From Tissierella sp032104385 (GTDB taxonomy: Bacteria; Bacillota; Clostridia; Tissierellales; Tissierellaceae): 64,000 nucleotides of DNA. Each line of letters starts with the position of its first letter. Position 1 is the first letter of the stretch. Of this stretch, positions 9,156 to 18,357 are shown one piece after another. Position numbers and translations under genes: made by a program. The stretch spans positions 1 through 64,000 of the forward strand of contig NZ_DAMCHJ010000002.1 of the NCBI RefSeq assembly GCF_032104385.1, written 5' to 3'. The notes under the pieces were generated by a model that saw nothing but the letters and a program-made list of their open reading frames with translations, was not told the DNA's origin and did not search any database.

Positions 9156-9603
9156 CTATATTACTTCAAAAATAAACTCACAAGGTTTTAAAGCATTTGT
9201 ATTAATTAAAAAAGATTTGATTTCTCTCAATTTCAACTTAACCTGCAAGGCGTTTTGATAATGATATAAAAGTGCCCAGCACAACATCCGCAATATGTAG
9301 AAGTGACTGAAACAGGCTTTTTCAACTTCTTAATTGACGGTCAGGCACAATTGTATACACCATCTTGAAACTAAAAAATGCCCGTTGTAATAGTACCGTC
9401 TTCATTAAGTTTCGGGTTTCCCATATATTAAATTGAGGAAAGTAGTTCGATTTTTTCATCAAGTGGTCTGCCTATATTTTGCTTGCCGAATTTTTTACAT
9501 TTCTTGTTCCTTTGTTCACCTTTACAGCAGCCTTGTTTTCCATTACTGATAAGCATTGTTCAGGCGAGAGCATGTAATCCATTTGATTGATTACCGTAAG
9601 GTT
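9156..9603 (-). pseudogene. DUF6144-like pseudogene
   Basis: Fragments in order on the minus strand match the intact DUF6144 protein at 7720: 'QMDYMLSPEQCLSVMENKA', 'GRPLDEKIELLSSI', 'GVYNCACP', 'STYCGCCAGHFYI', 'NTNALKPCEFIFEVI' and a TAG at 9156. Stops and at least three frame changes (near 9435, 9370, 9340 and 9255) separate them. It is therefore a decayed paralogue, positioned between the CBASS operon and junction repeat B. Confidence 0.7.
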
Positions 9604-9645
9604 TTATGCAATGACTGGAGCCTAATATCCACAAATAAAAAAGTA

Positions 9646-10122
9646 TTAATTTATTTTTTCTTCATAGAATTTAATTAACTTACCATCAAACCACATATTT
9701 AAACTAACATCATATCCTATTATATTTTTACATGTTATCAACATTATAGGTTCTGGACAAGCAAACCTTGCATCATTTGATATTTCCAACAATTGTTTTT
9801 TATCTTGATAACTTGGATTAGCCGAATTATTAGGATGAAAATGCCACTCTCCTAAATAATACTCGTTTACCTTCCACTTATTGCTCAGCAATTTCTTAAG
9901 TCCCTTAATCCCTCGAATAAACCATGTTGAACCTAATTTTGAATCATCTGGTGGAAAAGTAAAATCTGTTATTATAACTTTTTTCAAATCCACAGAGTAA
10001 TATCCAATAATAATTCCGCCTGTTTCATGATTTTTAACTTCATCACATATTCGAAATACCTTATTCATTACATTCATTGAAACATCTATAATAATATTAT
10101 TTCTATTATTTTTATATCGCAT
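9646..10122 (-). CDS. cap3: Cap3, JAB/JAMM isopeptidase of type II CBASS
   Basis: This 158-residue protein has a complete JAMM zinc-protease signature: Glu33 in 'ETGGIIIG', His94 and His96 in 'GEWHFHP', Ser104 and Asp107 in 'NPSYQD'. In type II CBASS this deconjugase removes the CD-NTase from its conjugates and so tunes the priming done by Cap2. The start overlaps the end of cap2 by 11 bases, so the two are translationally coupled; cap3 is the last gene of the operon. Length and motif order are normal for the family. I expect an active cytosolic enzyme. Confidence 0.88.
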   Translation of the reverse strand: MRYKNNRNNIIIDVSMNVMNKVFRICDEVKNHETGGIIIGYYSVDLKKVIITDFTFPPDDSKLGSTWFIRGIKGLKKLLSNKWKVNEYYLGEWHFHPNNSANPSYQDKKQLLEISNDARFACPEPIMLITCKNIIGYDVSLNMWFDGKLIKFYEEKIN

Positions 10123-11902
10123 TTGATTCCTCGTATCCTATAAAGTATCCATCTTTATTATATTTTTTCTTATATATAAATCCTCTAGTCTTATTATCAT
10201 TATTTGTAATATAATTATTAATTATCGAAGTTGCTGTTGCAGAAGCAAGCATTACATCAGATGTAAAAGCTGGAAAAGCGGGACTCCAACATCCAATTCC
10301 ATCCTGTGGCAATTCTTGAAAATCCATATTATTTCTGTCCTTATTTATTTCTTCAAAAAAGAAATTTTTATAATCTCTGTAAATTAAATTCTGCATATCG
10401 CAACAATATAAATATAAATTATCTGCCTTAAACCCAAATGAAACTGAAAAAATAATACCTTTGCAATTCTGTTTATGTTCTGAGATATTGAATATAACCT
10501 CATCATTAGCTGAGCAATCGATAATAACATTATATTGATTTAATATAGTAATATTATTAACATCCAGTTTTGATTTGATACTCTTAATTCTAGCATGAGG
10601 GTTTATATTATTTAACATCTTTGCTAATGCTTCTGATTTTATGCTATCAACATCCTTAAAGTGAAGAATATGCCTACTGTTATTTCCTATCTTATAAAAA
10701 TCATCATCCAAGATAGTTATATCCTCAACACCATTTCTTACTAATTGCTCACATAAATATGCAGATAATGTTCCAGCACCAATAATTAAATATTTACTTT
10801 GCCTTACTTTTGTATCATACCTTCCCCTAAGTAAGGAAGAGTAAGCACTCCAGTTTTCATCTCTAGTCCATTCCAACCTGTTCTCATCTCTATATATTGT
10901 TCTTTTATCATTTTCAAACCAACCCAATTCATTTTTTCTAAAACCATTGGCATATCCTTCACCAAATGAAAGAGTTGGTAAAAAAATTGATTTCCATTGA
11001 TAGATATATCTATCTTGTCCTACTTTCTCTTGGAAAGGAAACCCGATTAATAAAAAATGTCTTTTTTTATCTCTGATATTAGGTGATAATTTTCGTATCA
11101 TTTTAATTAAATCCATTCCTTGTTCCTTTAAAGCTTTCTTAAGTTCATACCAAGTATTTGGTGCCTGCCAGCCATTGATTACTGGTAGTGATTTCATTCT
11201 AATCCAGATAGCTTTAATAGGTTCTTGACTAGCTATTTCTTCTTCAATTGATTTTCCCCATTTATAAGTATTTGCTACATTACCGTCTCTGGACATATAC
11301 TCTTTAATTATAAGTATATCATCTTTTAATATATACATGTTAGCATATCCGCTATTATACTCACAATCATTCCAAATCATTTCAGATACAATATCTTCTG
11401 AAGATATTACTTTATAAAAGTTATTAGTCTTAAAATCAGGTAGCTCTAGCCATTGGTTGTTCCCTATTAGTGTGCCTGTAGATGCTTTATTTATCCAGTT
11501 AACAGCTCTAGTTAAATGCCAAAGTATTCTCGCATAAGAATCTTTGGGTTCATCATTTGAAAAAATTCCTTCTGCTACTCCCTGAACTTCTAGGCATAAT
11601 TTTCCTTCACGCCATATATTGTTTTTAGAAGTCAATCCATTGTTGGATTGGTGAAAGTAAGTATTAGTAATTCCATGATTTACTGAAGGGTATATTCCTA
11701 TCTTACCATTAGGATAATTGCCTTCAGCCGTTAAACACCAATTCGTAATAGCTGGAAAATCTCCTTTATTCTTATTTAATAATGAAAATTTGAAATACCA
11801 TACATTAAAATTCTCATCCCATTTCCAATCTTGAATCAATGAACACTCCTTAAGTTCATCAACCGCTCTTCTCCCTATAAGTAAATCTTCTGTAATTTTC
11901 AT
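10112..11902 (-). CDS. cap2: Cap2, E2-E1 fusion conjugating enzyme of type II CBASS
   Basis: The product has 596 residues. The N-terminal part (1-160) is E2-like, with 'NNIWREGKLCLEVQG' holding the probable catalytic Cys103. The C-terminal part (about 365-596) is an E1/ThiF-type adenylation domain: 'LIIGAGTLSAYLCEQLV' (nucleotide-binding glycines), 'ITILDDDFYKIGN', and a late Cys in 'GIGCWSPAF' that is the likely E1 active site. Cap2 joins the C-terminus of the CD-NTase to target molecules, priming it for second-messenger synthesis. The ATG shares one base with the stop of the CD-NTase gene (TAATG). All key motifs are present. Confidence 0.9.
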   Translation of the reverse strand: MKITEDLLIGRRAVDELKECSLIQDWKWDENFNVWYFKFSLLNKNKGDFPAITNWCLTAEGNYPNGKIGIYPSVNHGITNTYFHQSNNGLTSKNNIWREGKLCLEVQGVAEGIFSNDEPKDSYARILWHLTRAVNWINKASTGTLIGNNQWLELPDFKTNNFYKVISSEDIVSEMIWNDCEYNSGYANMYILKDDILIIKEYMSRDGNVANTYKWGKSIEEEIASQEPIKAIWIRMKSLPVINGWQAPNTWYELKKALKEQGMDLIKMIRKLSPNIRDKKRHFLLIGFPFQEKVGQDRYIYQWKSIFLPTLSFGEGYANGFRKNELGWFENDKRTIYRDENRLEWTRDENWSAYSSLLRGRYDTKVRQSKYLIIGAGTLSAYLCEQLVRNGVEDITILDDDFYKIGNNSRHILHFKDVDSIKSEALAKMLNNINPHARIKSIKSKLDVNNITILNQYNVIIDCSANDEVIFNISEHKQNCKGIIFSVSFGFKADNLYLYCCDMQNLIYRDYKNFFFEEINKDRNNMDFQELPQDGIGCWSPAFPAFTSDVMLASATATSIINNYITNNDNKTRGFIYKKKYNKDGYFIGYEESNAI

Positions 11903-12993
11903 TAAGCAAATCTTCCCCCAACCAGACTATTACTTTGAGTTTCTCTTTTTGTAAGATTATTTTTATTGTTTTCTTCAGGTCCCTCTGGAAATTTATTTCC
12001 CAAAAGCTCTCGCCAATACTTTGCTGCATCAGTAGTAGATTCAGCATCATAAGCTTTACGAGCTATTTTAGCAGCATCTTTAACAGTGTCATAGAAGTCA
12101 TTATACTCCTCATTAGTTAACCGTGCAAATACATCATGTTCCGGTACTCCCCTATCTTCTAAAAAAGGTTTAACTGGATAATTTTCAACTATATATTCTA
12201 GTGTTTCAGTTATTCCTTGTGCTACAGATTCAATCGCATTTGGACAACAATCACCTATAAAATGCTCTAAAGGATAGCTTTTGGGATGTTTAACATCAGG
12301 ATATTTTTCCTTTCTCCACCATTTTAAAGATTTAACCACATTTATATAGTGTCCATTACACTCTTTATTTTTTTCAATAGTCCATCGTATTTGTTCTATT
12401 GGATGAGTTTTATCCCATACCTCTGCATTTCTGTCTGGGATATAAAGAGGTTCATCTTTCCATTTAGAATTGTTGCTCATATTCATAAAATTTGCTATAC
12501 TTTCTTCCATCTTATAAAAAATAGAATCTTCACCAATAATACTTTCAATATCTTCATTAGACCTTACAAAAAAATTTTCTATTGATTTTTCTTCAACTTC
12601 TGAAGGTGCGGAAGTTGGAACAATATCTAAATCTACATGGCTCATTTCAATACCCCATGACCTTCCTTGTTTCTTGAATTTTCCACTGTAATATTTTTCA
12701 AGAAAAGAACGGAACTTTTCTAATGCCTCATCTGGTTCCACTTTATCTTTATCCAAGTTAGTTACTATAATAATATCAACATCTGAACGGCTGCCATTTT
12801 TGGGTCTCACCGCTGTTGATCTCTTATAACTTCCTTGTAAAAAAGTATCTATTACAATATTTTTTAAGTCATCATAACCATTTAACCTTTTTCTTAATGT
12901 CTCATGTGCACTCTTAAGCTCACTTACTTGATTATCAGTCAGCCTAATTTCCCTTAAAAAATCCCTAAAATAAGTTTTCATATGATTAGCCAT
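11902..12993 (-). CDS. cdnD: CD-NTase (cGAS/DncV-like nucleotidyltransferase) of CBASS
   Basis: A 363-residue SMODS-type nucleotidyltransferase, started at ATG 12993 after AGGAGGG. The catalytic core shows 'GSYKRST' (54-60), the metal-binding pair Asp71/Asp73 in 'RSDVDIII' and a third Asp at about 123 in 'VDLDIVPT'. On phage infection such enzymes make cyclic oligonucleotides. The last residues 'SLVGGRFA' form a flexible Gly-containing tail ending in Ala, as expected for a CD-NTase whose C-terminus is conjugated by Cap2. Gene order and the Cap4 partner suggest clade D, which usually makes cyclic trinucleotides, but the nucleotide cannot be read from sequence. The symbol is therefore tentative. 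Confidence 0.88.
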   Translation of the reverse strand: MANHMKTYFRDFLREIRLTDNQVSELKSAHETLRKRLNGYDDLKNIVIDTFLQGSYKRSTAVRPKNGSRSDVDIIIVTNLDKDKVEPDEALEKFRSFLEKYYSGKFKKQGRSWGIEMSHVDLDIVPTSAPSEVEEKSIENFFVRSNEDIESIIGEDSIFYKMEESIANFMNMSNNSKWKDEPLYIPDRNAEVWDKTHPIEQIRWTIEKNKECNGHYINVVKSLKWWRKEKYPDVKHPKSYPLEHFIGDCCPNAIESVAQGITETLEYIVENYPVKPFLEDRGVPEHDVFARLTNEEYNDFYDTVKDAAKIARKAYDAESTTDAAKYWRELLGNKFPEGPEENNKNNLTKRETQSNSLVGGRFA

Positions 12994-13074
12994 TTCAATT
13001 CCCTCCTAATTGTATTTATAAAATAGTTATTATGTGTATTTACACAACCTCTAAACTTTACAATTAAATACTAA

Positions 13075-14487
13075 TTAATTATCATACTTATTTGGAAATG
13101 ATATTCCAGGATTGTAAGTTCCAGTATGGTTCTGTTCAAAATCATATTCATAAATAATCGTTGATCCTATTCCTCTTGATAGAGTTCCTAAATAATATAC
13201 AAATCCAACTGGAGCACTTATGAATACATGTAATACCGCTAATCTTTCTTTTCGTTCTCTATTATTTAAAATATTTATAATTTCATCTGCTAGTTGTTTT
13301 GCATGATTTCCGTTTAAGATCGTATTGTTAGATTGTTTAGGTAATTTGCAATTTATTATTTTTTTTACTTTTATATCCTCATCTTGTAAATATTCTTTTA
13401 CATCCTCATATATATCACGTGTAATATTAATTATTAATGCACAATCAAAAATGTCTTCTCCATATTCATTTTCTTTCCAGTTAGTAATTAAAGATTCATA
13501 TGTGGTTAAATCTTGGCTTATATTCCATTTTTGTTCACCAGAAAAAGCTGTACTTTGAACAGGATAAGATTCAATTCCACTTTTACTGTCGAATAATCTT
13601 CCTATAGCAAACGTAATAGATGTATGTGCATTTATGTGTAACTCATATTTATAGTCTGGGTTACTTATATTCATAATTTCTTCTGATAACTTGCTATAAA
13701 TATCTTTATTCCAATGTAATCCATTTTTTAAATATCTTTCTTCAAACATATTTATAAAGCAAATTGAAGAGTCCGCTTCATTATGTGTCTTTAAGGTTCC
13801 TCGTTTAAAGCTTCTTATTGAGACTTTTTTAATTTTCCTCATTTCATAATCTCTTAATTCTAATATCCAATTTTCTAATTTTTTATCAAAGCTTTCTCTA
13901 GATATTTTTTCACCCGTTGAAGAGAGTATCATTTTTTCTGTTGCAATAGCATTTGTTACTAATACTAATTGTTCCTGACTTAATTGGATACTTTTCTGAC
14001 TTAAATAATAGTTCAGTTTATCTCTAGTAATTCCCATTAAATGGTCTAAGCTTATTGACAGTATTTCTATTGAAATCTTTGTATTACTATATTTTTCTAC
14101 ATCAAAACTTTCTAATATTTTCTGACTACTATCATCTAATTTATTAGTATAATATTTTTCAAGGGCATTTGATAAACCCGAAACACCTTCACTTACTGAT
14201 CCAATTAAACAAATCTGGCATTCTTTAGATGATAATTCTGTGTTTTTGGTATCTTCATAGATATCATCTATCCATTCCTTAACCTTTGTTAAGCCAAAAG
14301 CATTTATAGAAGATTTAACTTGAATTGCTTTATTCAACATATCTCCATTAAATAGTCCTATATCCACTTTGTCTTCATTAGTTTCAAGCTCTACAGAAAT
14401 TTCAGTCCAACTATCTTCTTTTAAGGCTTCTAATACAGCCACTAATGCTTGATAAAATATCCCTCTTGAGGTTTCTTTTCCTCCCAT
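13075..14487 (-). CDS. cap4: Cap4-type CBASS effector: nuclease-SAVED fusion
   Basis: First gene of the CBASS operon, 470 residues, ATG 14487 after AAAAGGGGTGA. The N-terminal part (1-200) has a PD-(D/E)XK nuclease pattern of the DUF4297 type: 'SRGIFYQALVAVLEAL', Asp42 in 'DKVDIG' and Gln56-Val-Lys58 in 'AIQVKSS'. The C-terminal half (about 225-470) is a SAVED sensor: 'HINAHTSITFAIGRLF', 'PVQSTAFSGEQ' and the late 'LHVFISAPVGFVYYLGTL' segment (residues about 428-445). In known Cap4 proteins, binding of the cyclic oligonucleotide to SAVED triggers oligomerisation and indiscriminate cutting of double-stranded DNA. I see no damage, and the operon appears complete. Confidence 0.86.
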   Translation of the reverse strand: MGGKETSRGIFYQALVAVLEALKEDSWTEISVELETNEDKVDIGLFNGDMLNKAIQVKSSINAFGLTKVKEWIDDIYEDTKNTELSSKECQICLIGSVSEGVSGLSNALEKYYTNKLDDSSQKILESFDVEKYSNTKISIEILSISLDHLMGITRDKLNYYLSQKSIQLSQEQLVLVTNAIATEKMILSSTGEKISRESFDKKLENWILELRDYEMRKIKKVSIRSFKRGTLKTHNEADSSICFINMFEERYLKNGLHWNKDIYSKLSEEIMNISNPDYKYELHINAHTSITFAIGRLFDSKSGIESYPVQSTAFSGEQKWNISQDLTTYESLITNWKENEYGEDIFDCALIINITRDIYEDVKEYLQDEDIKVKKIINCKLPKQSNNTILNGNHAKQLADEIINILNNRERKERLAVLHVFISAPVGFVYYLGTLSRGIGSTIIYEYDFEQNHTGTYNPGISFPNKYDN

Positions 14488-14511
14488 ATAAATTAATCAC
14501 CCCTTTTTCAC

Positions 14512-14860
14512 TCAATCCACCAATTTCTTAATCATAGTCCTCATTTGTTTTTCAAAAGATACATTCAACCCATCTTCTTCCATTGCTTTGAAAAATCCCC
14601 TTGCTGATTCTATTCTCATATTTTCATCATCCTTAAGGCTACTTTTTCTATGAATATCCTTAGTTTCCACAATAAAATTAACTACATAATCTACATCTTT
14701 TTTCTTCAAAACATACATAAAATCTGGACTGTTTGTACCACCATAGTATAGGGGAACTTGAATACTTCTTCTTGGTATTTTCCTAAATACTATAACTTCA
14801 TCTATGCTAGGTCTTGCAATAGTTTCTCTTTCCTTTGGTGAATAATATATAAAACTAACT
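14512..14860 (-). pseudogene. C-terminal fragment of a type III restriction Res subunit
   Basis: Only the end of the gene survives. Reading from about 14860 gives 'IDEVIVFRKIPRRSIQVPLY', then 'GGTNSPDFMYVLKKKD', then the nuclease signature 'NFIVETKDIHRKSS' (Asp and E-x-K) and a stop at 14512. These are the hallmarks of the C-terminal PD-(D/E)XK domain of type III restriction enzymes. The helicase part is absent. It belongs to a different subfamily from the intact Res at 52.3 kb. Confidence 0.7.
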
Positions 14861-14989
14861 ATTTATTAAAAGTTTTTCAAAATTATTAATTGCTTTTCCC
14901 TCTCTCATAATTGGTTTTGTGGAAATTTGGAAGTCTAAAATAGACTTACTCTATCCATTTTGAATAATTTTTTGTGCATACAACATCCT

Positions 14990-15339
14990 TTACCCACTAA
15001 CTTTTATCTTATCCATTAGTGAAATGTTACTGCTCCAAGGAATTTGTGCAATAACCTCTTGCACAATTTTATATTCCTGCCAACATTCTGCAAATTTCTC
15101 GCTGAAAATCCCTTCATTCCAAGAAAATCATCTTGTAAATCCTTGGACATACGATTAATTACTTTGGCACCCCAGCCTAATTTACTCTGACTTACTAATA
15201 TTTTATCTCCAATCATCCAATATAATAAAATCATTTTCCTATTAACTGCTATAACAATATTCAAACGCTCCTTCTTTATACTTTGTTTTATATCTTTAAT
15301 GAATTTTTCATAATTGTGATTCAATTCTCCTTTAGGCAT
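14990..15339 (-). pseudogene. DUF1016 (YhcG-type) nuclease, N-terminal fragment with frameshift
   Basis: The frame from ATG 15339 reads 'KFIKDIKQSIKKERLNIVI', 'VNRKMILLYWMIGDKIL', 'GWGAKVINRMSKDLQDDF' and 'GMKGFSARNLQNV', the usual DUF1016 N-terminal domain. After 'GRNIK' the frame is lost; in the next frame the expected 'VQEVIAQIPWSSNISLMDK' continues and ends at 14990. The C-terminal nuclease domain (about 200 residues) is missing. Intact members are about 340 residues and often lie inside restriction-modification loci, which fits the neighbouring Res fragment. Confidence 0.7.
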
Positions 15340-15497
15340 TGCTACTAGAATAATATCCGTCTTTTTTACCCATACGTTTCCATTCCTCTTGTCCCATATT
15401 ATTTTATTCCCTTTCCTATTATTTTATAAACTAAAATATAGCACCTATAAAATACATATGAAAATCAACTTACAACCATAATGCCCATAAAGGTATC

Positions 15498-16127
15498 TCA
15501 CACCTGCTCTAATTCTCGTAACACCTTTATTTCTGGATTTTCTGTGATGAAATCCTCCATAAATTCTGGTAAATATTGTTCACATATATCTGCTCGTACA
15601 ATTGCCTGCCCTCCATATATTAAGAAAACAGCAGCATCTAACTGACTATTAATAACCATTGGTTTTTCTATAACTTGCATACAAGCTTCTATTGCACCTT
15701 TTGGCTTTACTGGTCGTAATCTTCTAATTTCTAATTTATATTCATTGTCTGCCCATCCTATCCATTGGGTTTGTCCCCCAATATAATCATCTTTCAATTC
15801 AATCCAGTAATACTCTGCATCCTCTGTTATTTCATAATTATTCAAGCATTTCAAGTAGTGACTATATAATTCGTTGTAGCCATCTTCTCCCTTTAATTTG
15901 TGCTTGCGCTCTTCCATCTGTTCTTTATAGCCCCTCAGTCCAAGCAAGTAATCCGCAGAAACATCAAAAAATGTTGCCAGTTTAACTAAGGCATAAGTAT
16001 CTGGTCTATATCCCCCCTCATACCTTTGTATCGATTTTACCGTGGTTCCTAACTGTTTTGCAAGCTTCTCTTGACTTAATCCAGCTGCCACTCTCAATTC
16101 TTTTATCTTTTTTGCAAATGACTCCAT
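15498..16127 (-). CDS. XRE-family transcriptional regulator
   Basis: This 209-residue protein has a standard N-terminal helix-turn-helix (residues 5-62): 'AKKIKELRVAAGLSQEKLAK', 'TTVKSIQRYEGGYRPDTYA', ending 'FFDVSADYLLGL'. The C-terminal 145 residues are unassigned and include 'YYWIELKDDYIGGQTQWIG' and 'DAAVFLIYGGQAIVRADIC', which may form a sensing or dimerisation domain. RBS AGGAGG precedes ATG 16127. It is monocistronic and intact, and stands between restriction-modification relics, so it may once have controlled them. Its target cannot be told from sequence. Confidence 0.75.
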   Translation of the reverse strand: MESFAKKIKELRVAAGLSQEKLAKQLGTTVKSIQRYEGGYRPDTYALVKLATFFDVSADYLLGLRGYKEQMEERKHKLKGEDGYNELYSHYLKCLNNYEITEDAEYYWIELKDDYIGGQTQWIGWADNEYKLEIRRLRPVKPKGAIEACMQVIEKPMVINSQLDAAVFLIYGGQAIVRADICEQYLPEFMEDFITENPEIKVLRELEQV

Positions 16128-16257
16128 GTTCTACCTCCTTTATAATCTGATTATATCGTATGTGATAGGGGATTAGTAGAGACACTTTTGTCCTATAGTG
16201 AGGAATAATTCTAACTCAATTATGTTGTCTTTTCTTCATATTATTTAGCTATTTTTA

Positions 16258-16340
16258 TGTTGCAACAGGATTATAGATTCCACATGCCTTGAGGTGACAA
16301 TAAAGATGTCGTAGGTACCCAGTAAGCCCTTGGTGGAATA
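16258..16340 (-). repeat. Dispersed junction repeat, copy C
   Basis: Best-preserved short copy: TTGCAACAG, a spacer, CACATGCCTTGAGGTGACAA, TAAAGATGTCGTAGG, then CCCTTGGTGGAATA. It lies downstream, in gene direction, of the RhuM pseudogene. Confidence 0.65.
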
Positions 16341-16484
16341 ATCACTTTTATCCCATTTGTATATATTTTCCTCATTCTTTACTTCTTTTTTTAATTGCAA
16401 AACTCTATCAAAATCACTTTCGTATAATCTATCTTGAATAATTCTATACTTTTCAAATTCACTTTCTGCATGTGCCTTTGCAGG

Positions 16485-16918
16485 TTAGGCTGATATTTTA
16501 CCCGAATCCCGCAAAACATCTCGATCCATTAATGTTAAAAATCCATTTAATTGTTTTTCCCAATCTCCCATAGTCATTGGTATATGTCGCATAGCCTGCA
16601 ACTCAGCTATATCAAGGTAAGGAGAAACATGCTTTACACTACAATTAACCTGCCTTGTCCCCTTGGTTTGAACTATCTGGTAATTTCGGATAGTTGATTC
16701 TTCGATTAACTCGGCATCTGCATATATCTTCTGAATATGATCATTAATTGTCCTAACATCTACATCATAAGTGTTGATAACATTTTCTGTGTCAACCAAA
16801 TGTTTTCATCTTCGTAGCGCATTTCAATACTATCAACCTGGTCTCCTATGAATGCAACGTATGTCAAGTATTCTGCAGCACCTGAACGAATACTTATATC
16901 ATTTTTCTTTTTAGACAT
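16485..16918 (-). pseudogene. RhuM-family gene with frameshift and internal deletion
   Basis: From ATG 16918 (RBS AAAGGAG) the reading is 'EMRYEDENIWLTQKMLSTL', then the frame breaks near 16790 and resumes as 'YDVDVRTINDHIQKIYAD', 'STIRNYQIVQTKGTRQV'. The family's next block ('KHYNLDMILAIGYR' and about 140 residues after it, seen intact in the gene at 51340) is missing. The text jumps to the C-terminal 'HIPMTMGDWEKQLNGFL' and 'DSGKISA'. One frameshift plus one deletion make it a pseudogene. It sits beside relics of a type III restriction system, as the intact RhuM sits beside the intact one. Confidence 0.75.
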
Positions 16919-17846
16919 TATGGGATCTCCTTTCTATTTATCTATTTATATTTAAAACTATTGTACATATTAGTGTAATCAGAACGAATGTTTTTAATAT
17001 AGTCATCTTCATTTTACTGCTTTAATTCATTAGGCACTATAAATAAAAATATATAATATTTACCATCCCTATCTATGAATATGTTTCCATAACAAAAATC
17101 CATTGATTGTATAGATGACATTCAATGGATTAAACTATTGATATTACTATGCTTTATCATTTCTCTAACTTCGTGTTAGCCTCGTTTTATTGTTATTGCA
17201 TTTATTAATATGTTCTTGTTAGGTATCATTTCTCAAAAACCTTTTAGTTCTGCCAAAGCCCTGTGGGATCTAGCTAATTGTTTTAAAATATATTTTTTTC
17301 AAGATTAACATTTGATGGTAACTTAGATAATGTACTAGTCATTTTCCCACTTCTATTTTATTCAATAATATGTATTATATAGATAAGTCCTTCCTATTAC
17401 AATATTACAATAGAACATGAGTAAAATTTGGGTTTTTTTACCTATGTTTTTATGATACGAGTAATTGTTACCTATGTTTTACTTATGTCATTTTAATATA
17501 TGTATAGTATTTTAATTTTAGGGGCCATTTTTTAATTAATATTTTACTGTTTAGTTGAATATATTTCATATTCTACATTTTCAAATATTGCAAGGTTTAC
17601 ACGATTCAAAAGCAAAACATATTTATTCTGATATCATTATCCACATTGAATCATCTGGTATTTTTCGGAAATATCAAGGACTACGCCCACTGATTTGTGT
17701 CCTGCTATAGAATCTCTAACTATGATTTCTGGATCTCTAGCCAATATATATTATCAATATTTATTTTTCCAGATAAATTTTGAAAGATCCTTGAATATGC
17801 AATATTTATAGAATCCTTCCTCAACCTCCGACTAAATTATTCACAA
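16919..17846. other. Non-coding stretch with one short coding relic
   Basis: About 900 bp with no intact gene. On the minus strand, about 17735-17635 reads 'ARDPEIIVRDSIAGHKSVG' then 'VVLDISEKYQMIQCG', which looks like protein but has no start and no recognisable family. The rest is AT-rich; a short hairpin surrounds TCCATTGA/TCAATGGA at 17098-17131. Confidence 0.35.
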
Positions 17847-17885
17847 CTACAAAAAGAGACCAAGCCCATGCCCTCATCTCCTCCA
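17847..17885 (-). terminator. Rho-independent terminator of the vanZ-like relic
   Basis: On the minus strand a stem GAGATGAGGGC/GCTTGGTCTC (with a bulge) closes an ATG-containing loop and is followed by TTTTTG. It overlaps the end of the VanZ-like frame. Confidence 0.5.
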
Positions 17886-18311
17886 AATTAACCCCACATA
17901 TTCCAACAATCCAACCAATGCTCCAGCACTATCAATAACTATATCTCTAACTTACCCATCTTTTCCTGGGACAAATAACTGATGTGCTTCATCACTTATG
18001 TGCATATTGTAGACAGATTAACGTAGTAAAGCCAATAATTTTATACCCATTTACTCCGCAACTTCTTAGTTCCGCTGCCCAAAATACTCCCAAGACTAAA
18101 TAGGAAAAGAAATGTGCGTATTTCGTGATAGTATGGTTAAAGCTCCTAATCTTAATCTCTACATCAGGATCTACCTTTTCAATAGTTTCAACTATCTTTT
18201 CAGTAACCCCTCTACTCAATTTGTTTAATCGGATGCAAGTTTATAGGATTAGAAAAATATCAATGTCAGTTACAAGAAAACCAACAACCAAGGAAGTATT
18301 CTTCTTTTCAT
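17874..18311 (-). pseudogene. VanZ-like membrane protein pseudogene
   Basis: Pieces on the minus strand follow the VanZ family order: 'MKRRILPWLLVFL' (from ATG 18311), a broken stretch with stops, then 'LSRGVTEKIVETIEKVDPD', 'FNHTITKYAHFFSYLVLGV', then after a frame change near 18003 'ISDEAHQLFVPGKDG', a stop, and 'VRDIVIDSAGALVGL'. The His-x-Phe and 'DxxHQ' motifs of VanZ are visible. At least two frame changes and several stops disable it. VanZ proteins contribute to glycopeptide tolerance or appear as general small membrane proteins. Confidence 0.75.
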
Positions 18312-18357
18312 TCAACGATTACCTTATATACCTACGACCAACTTCAAAATAACAAAA

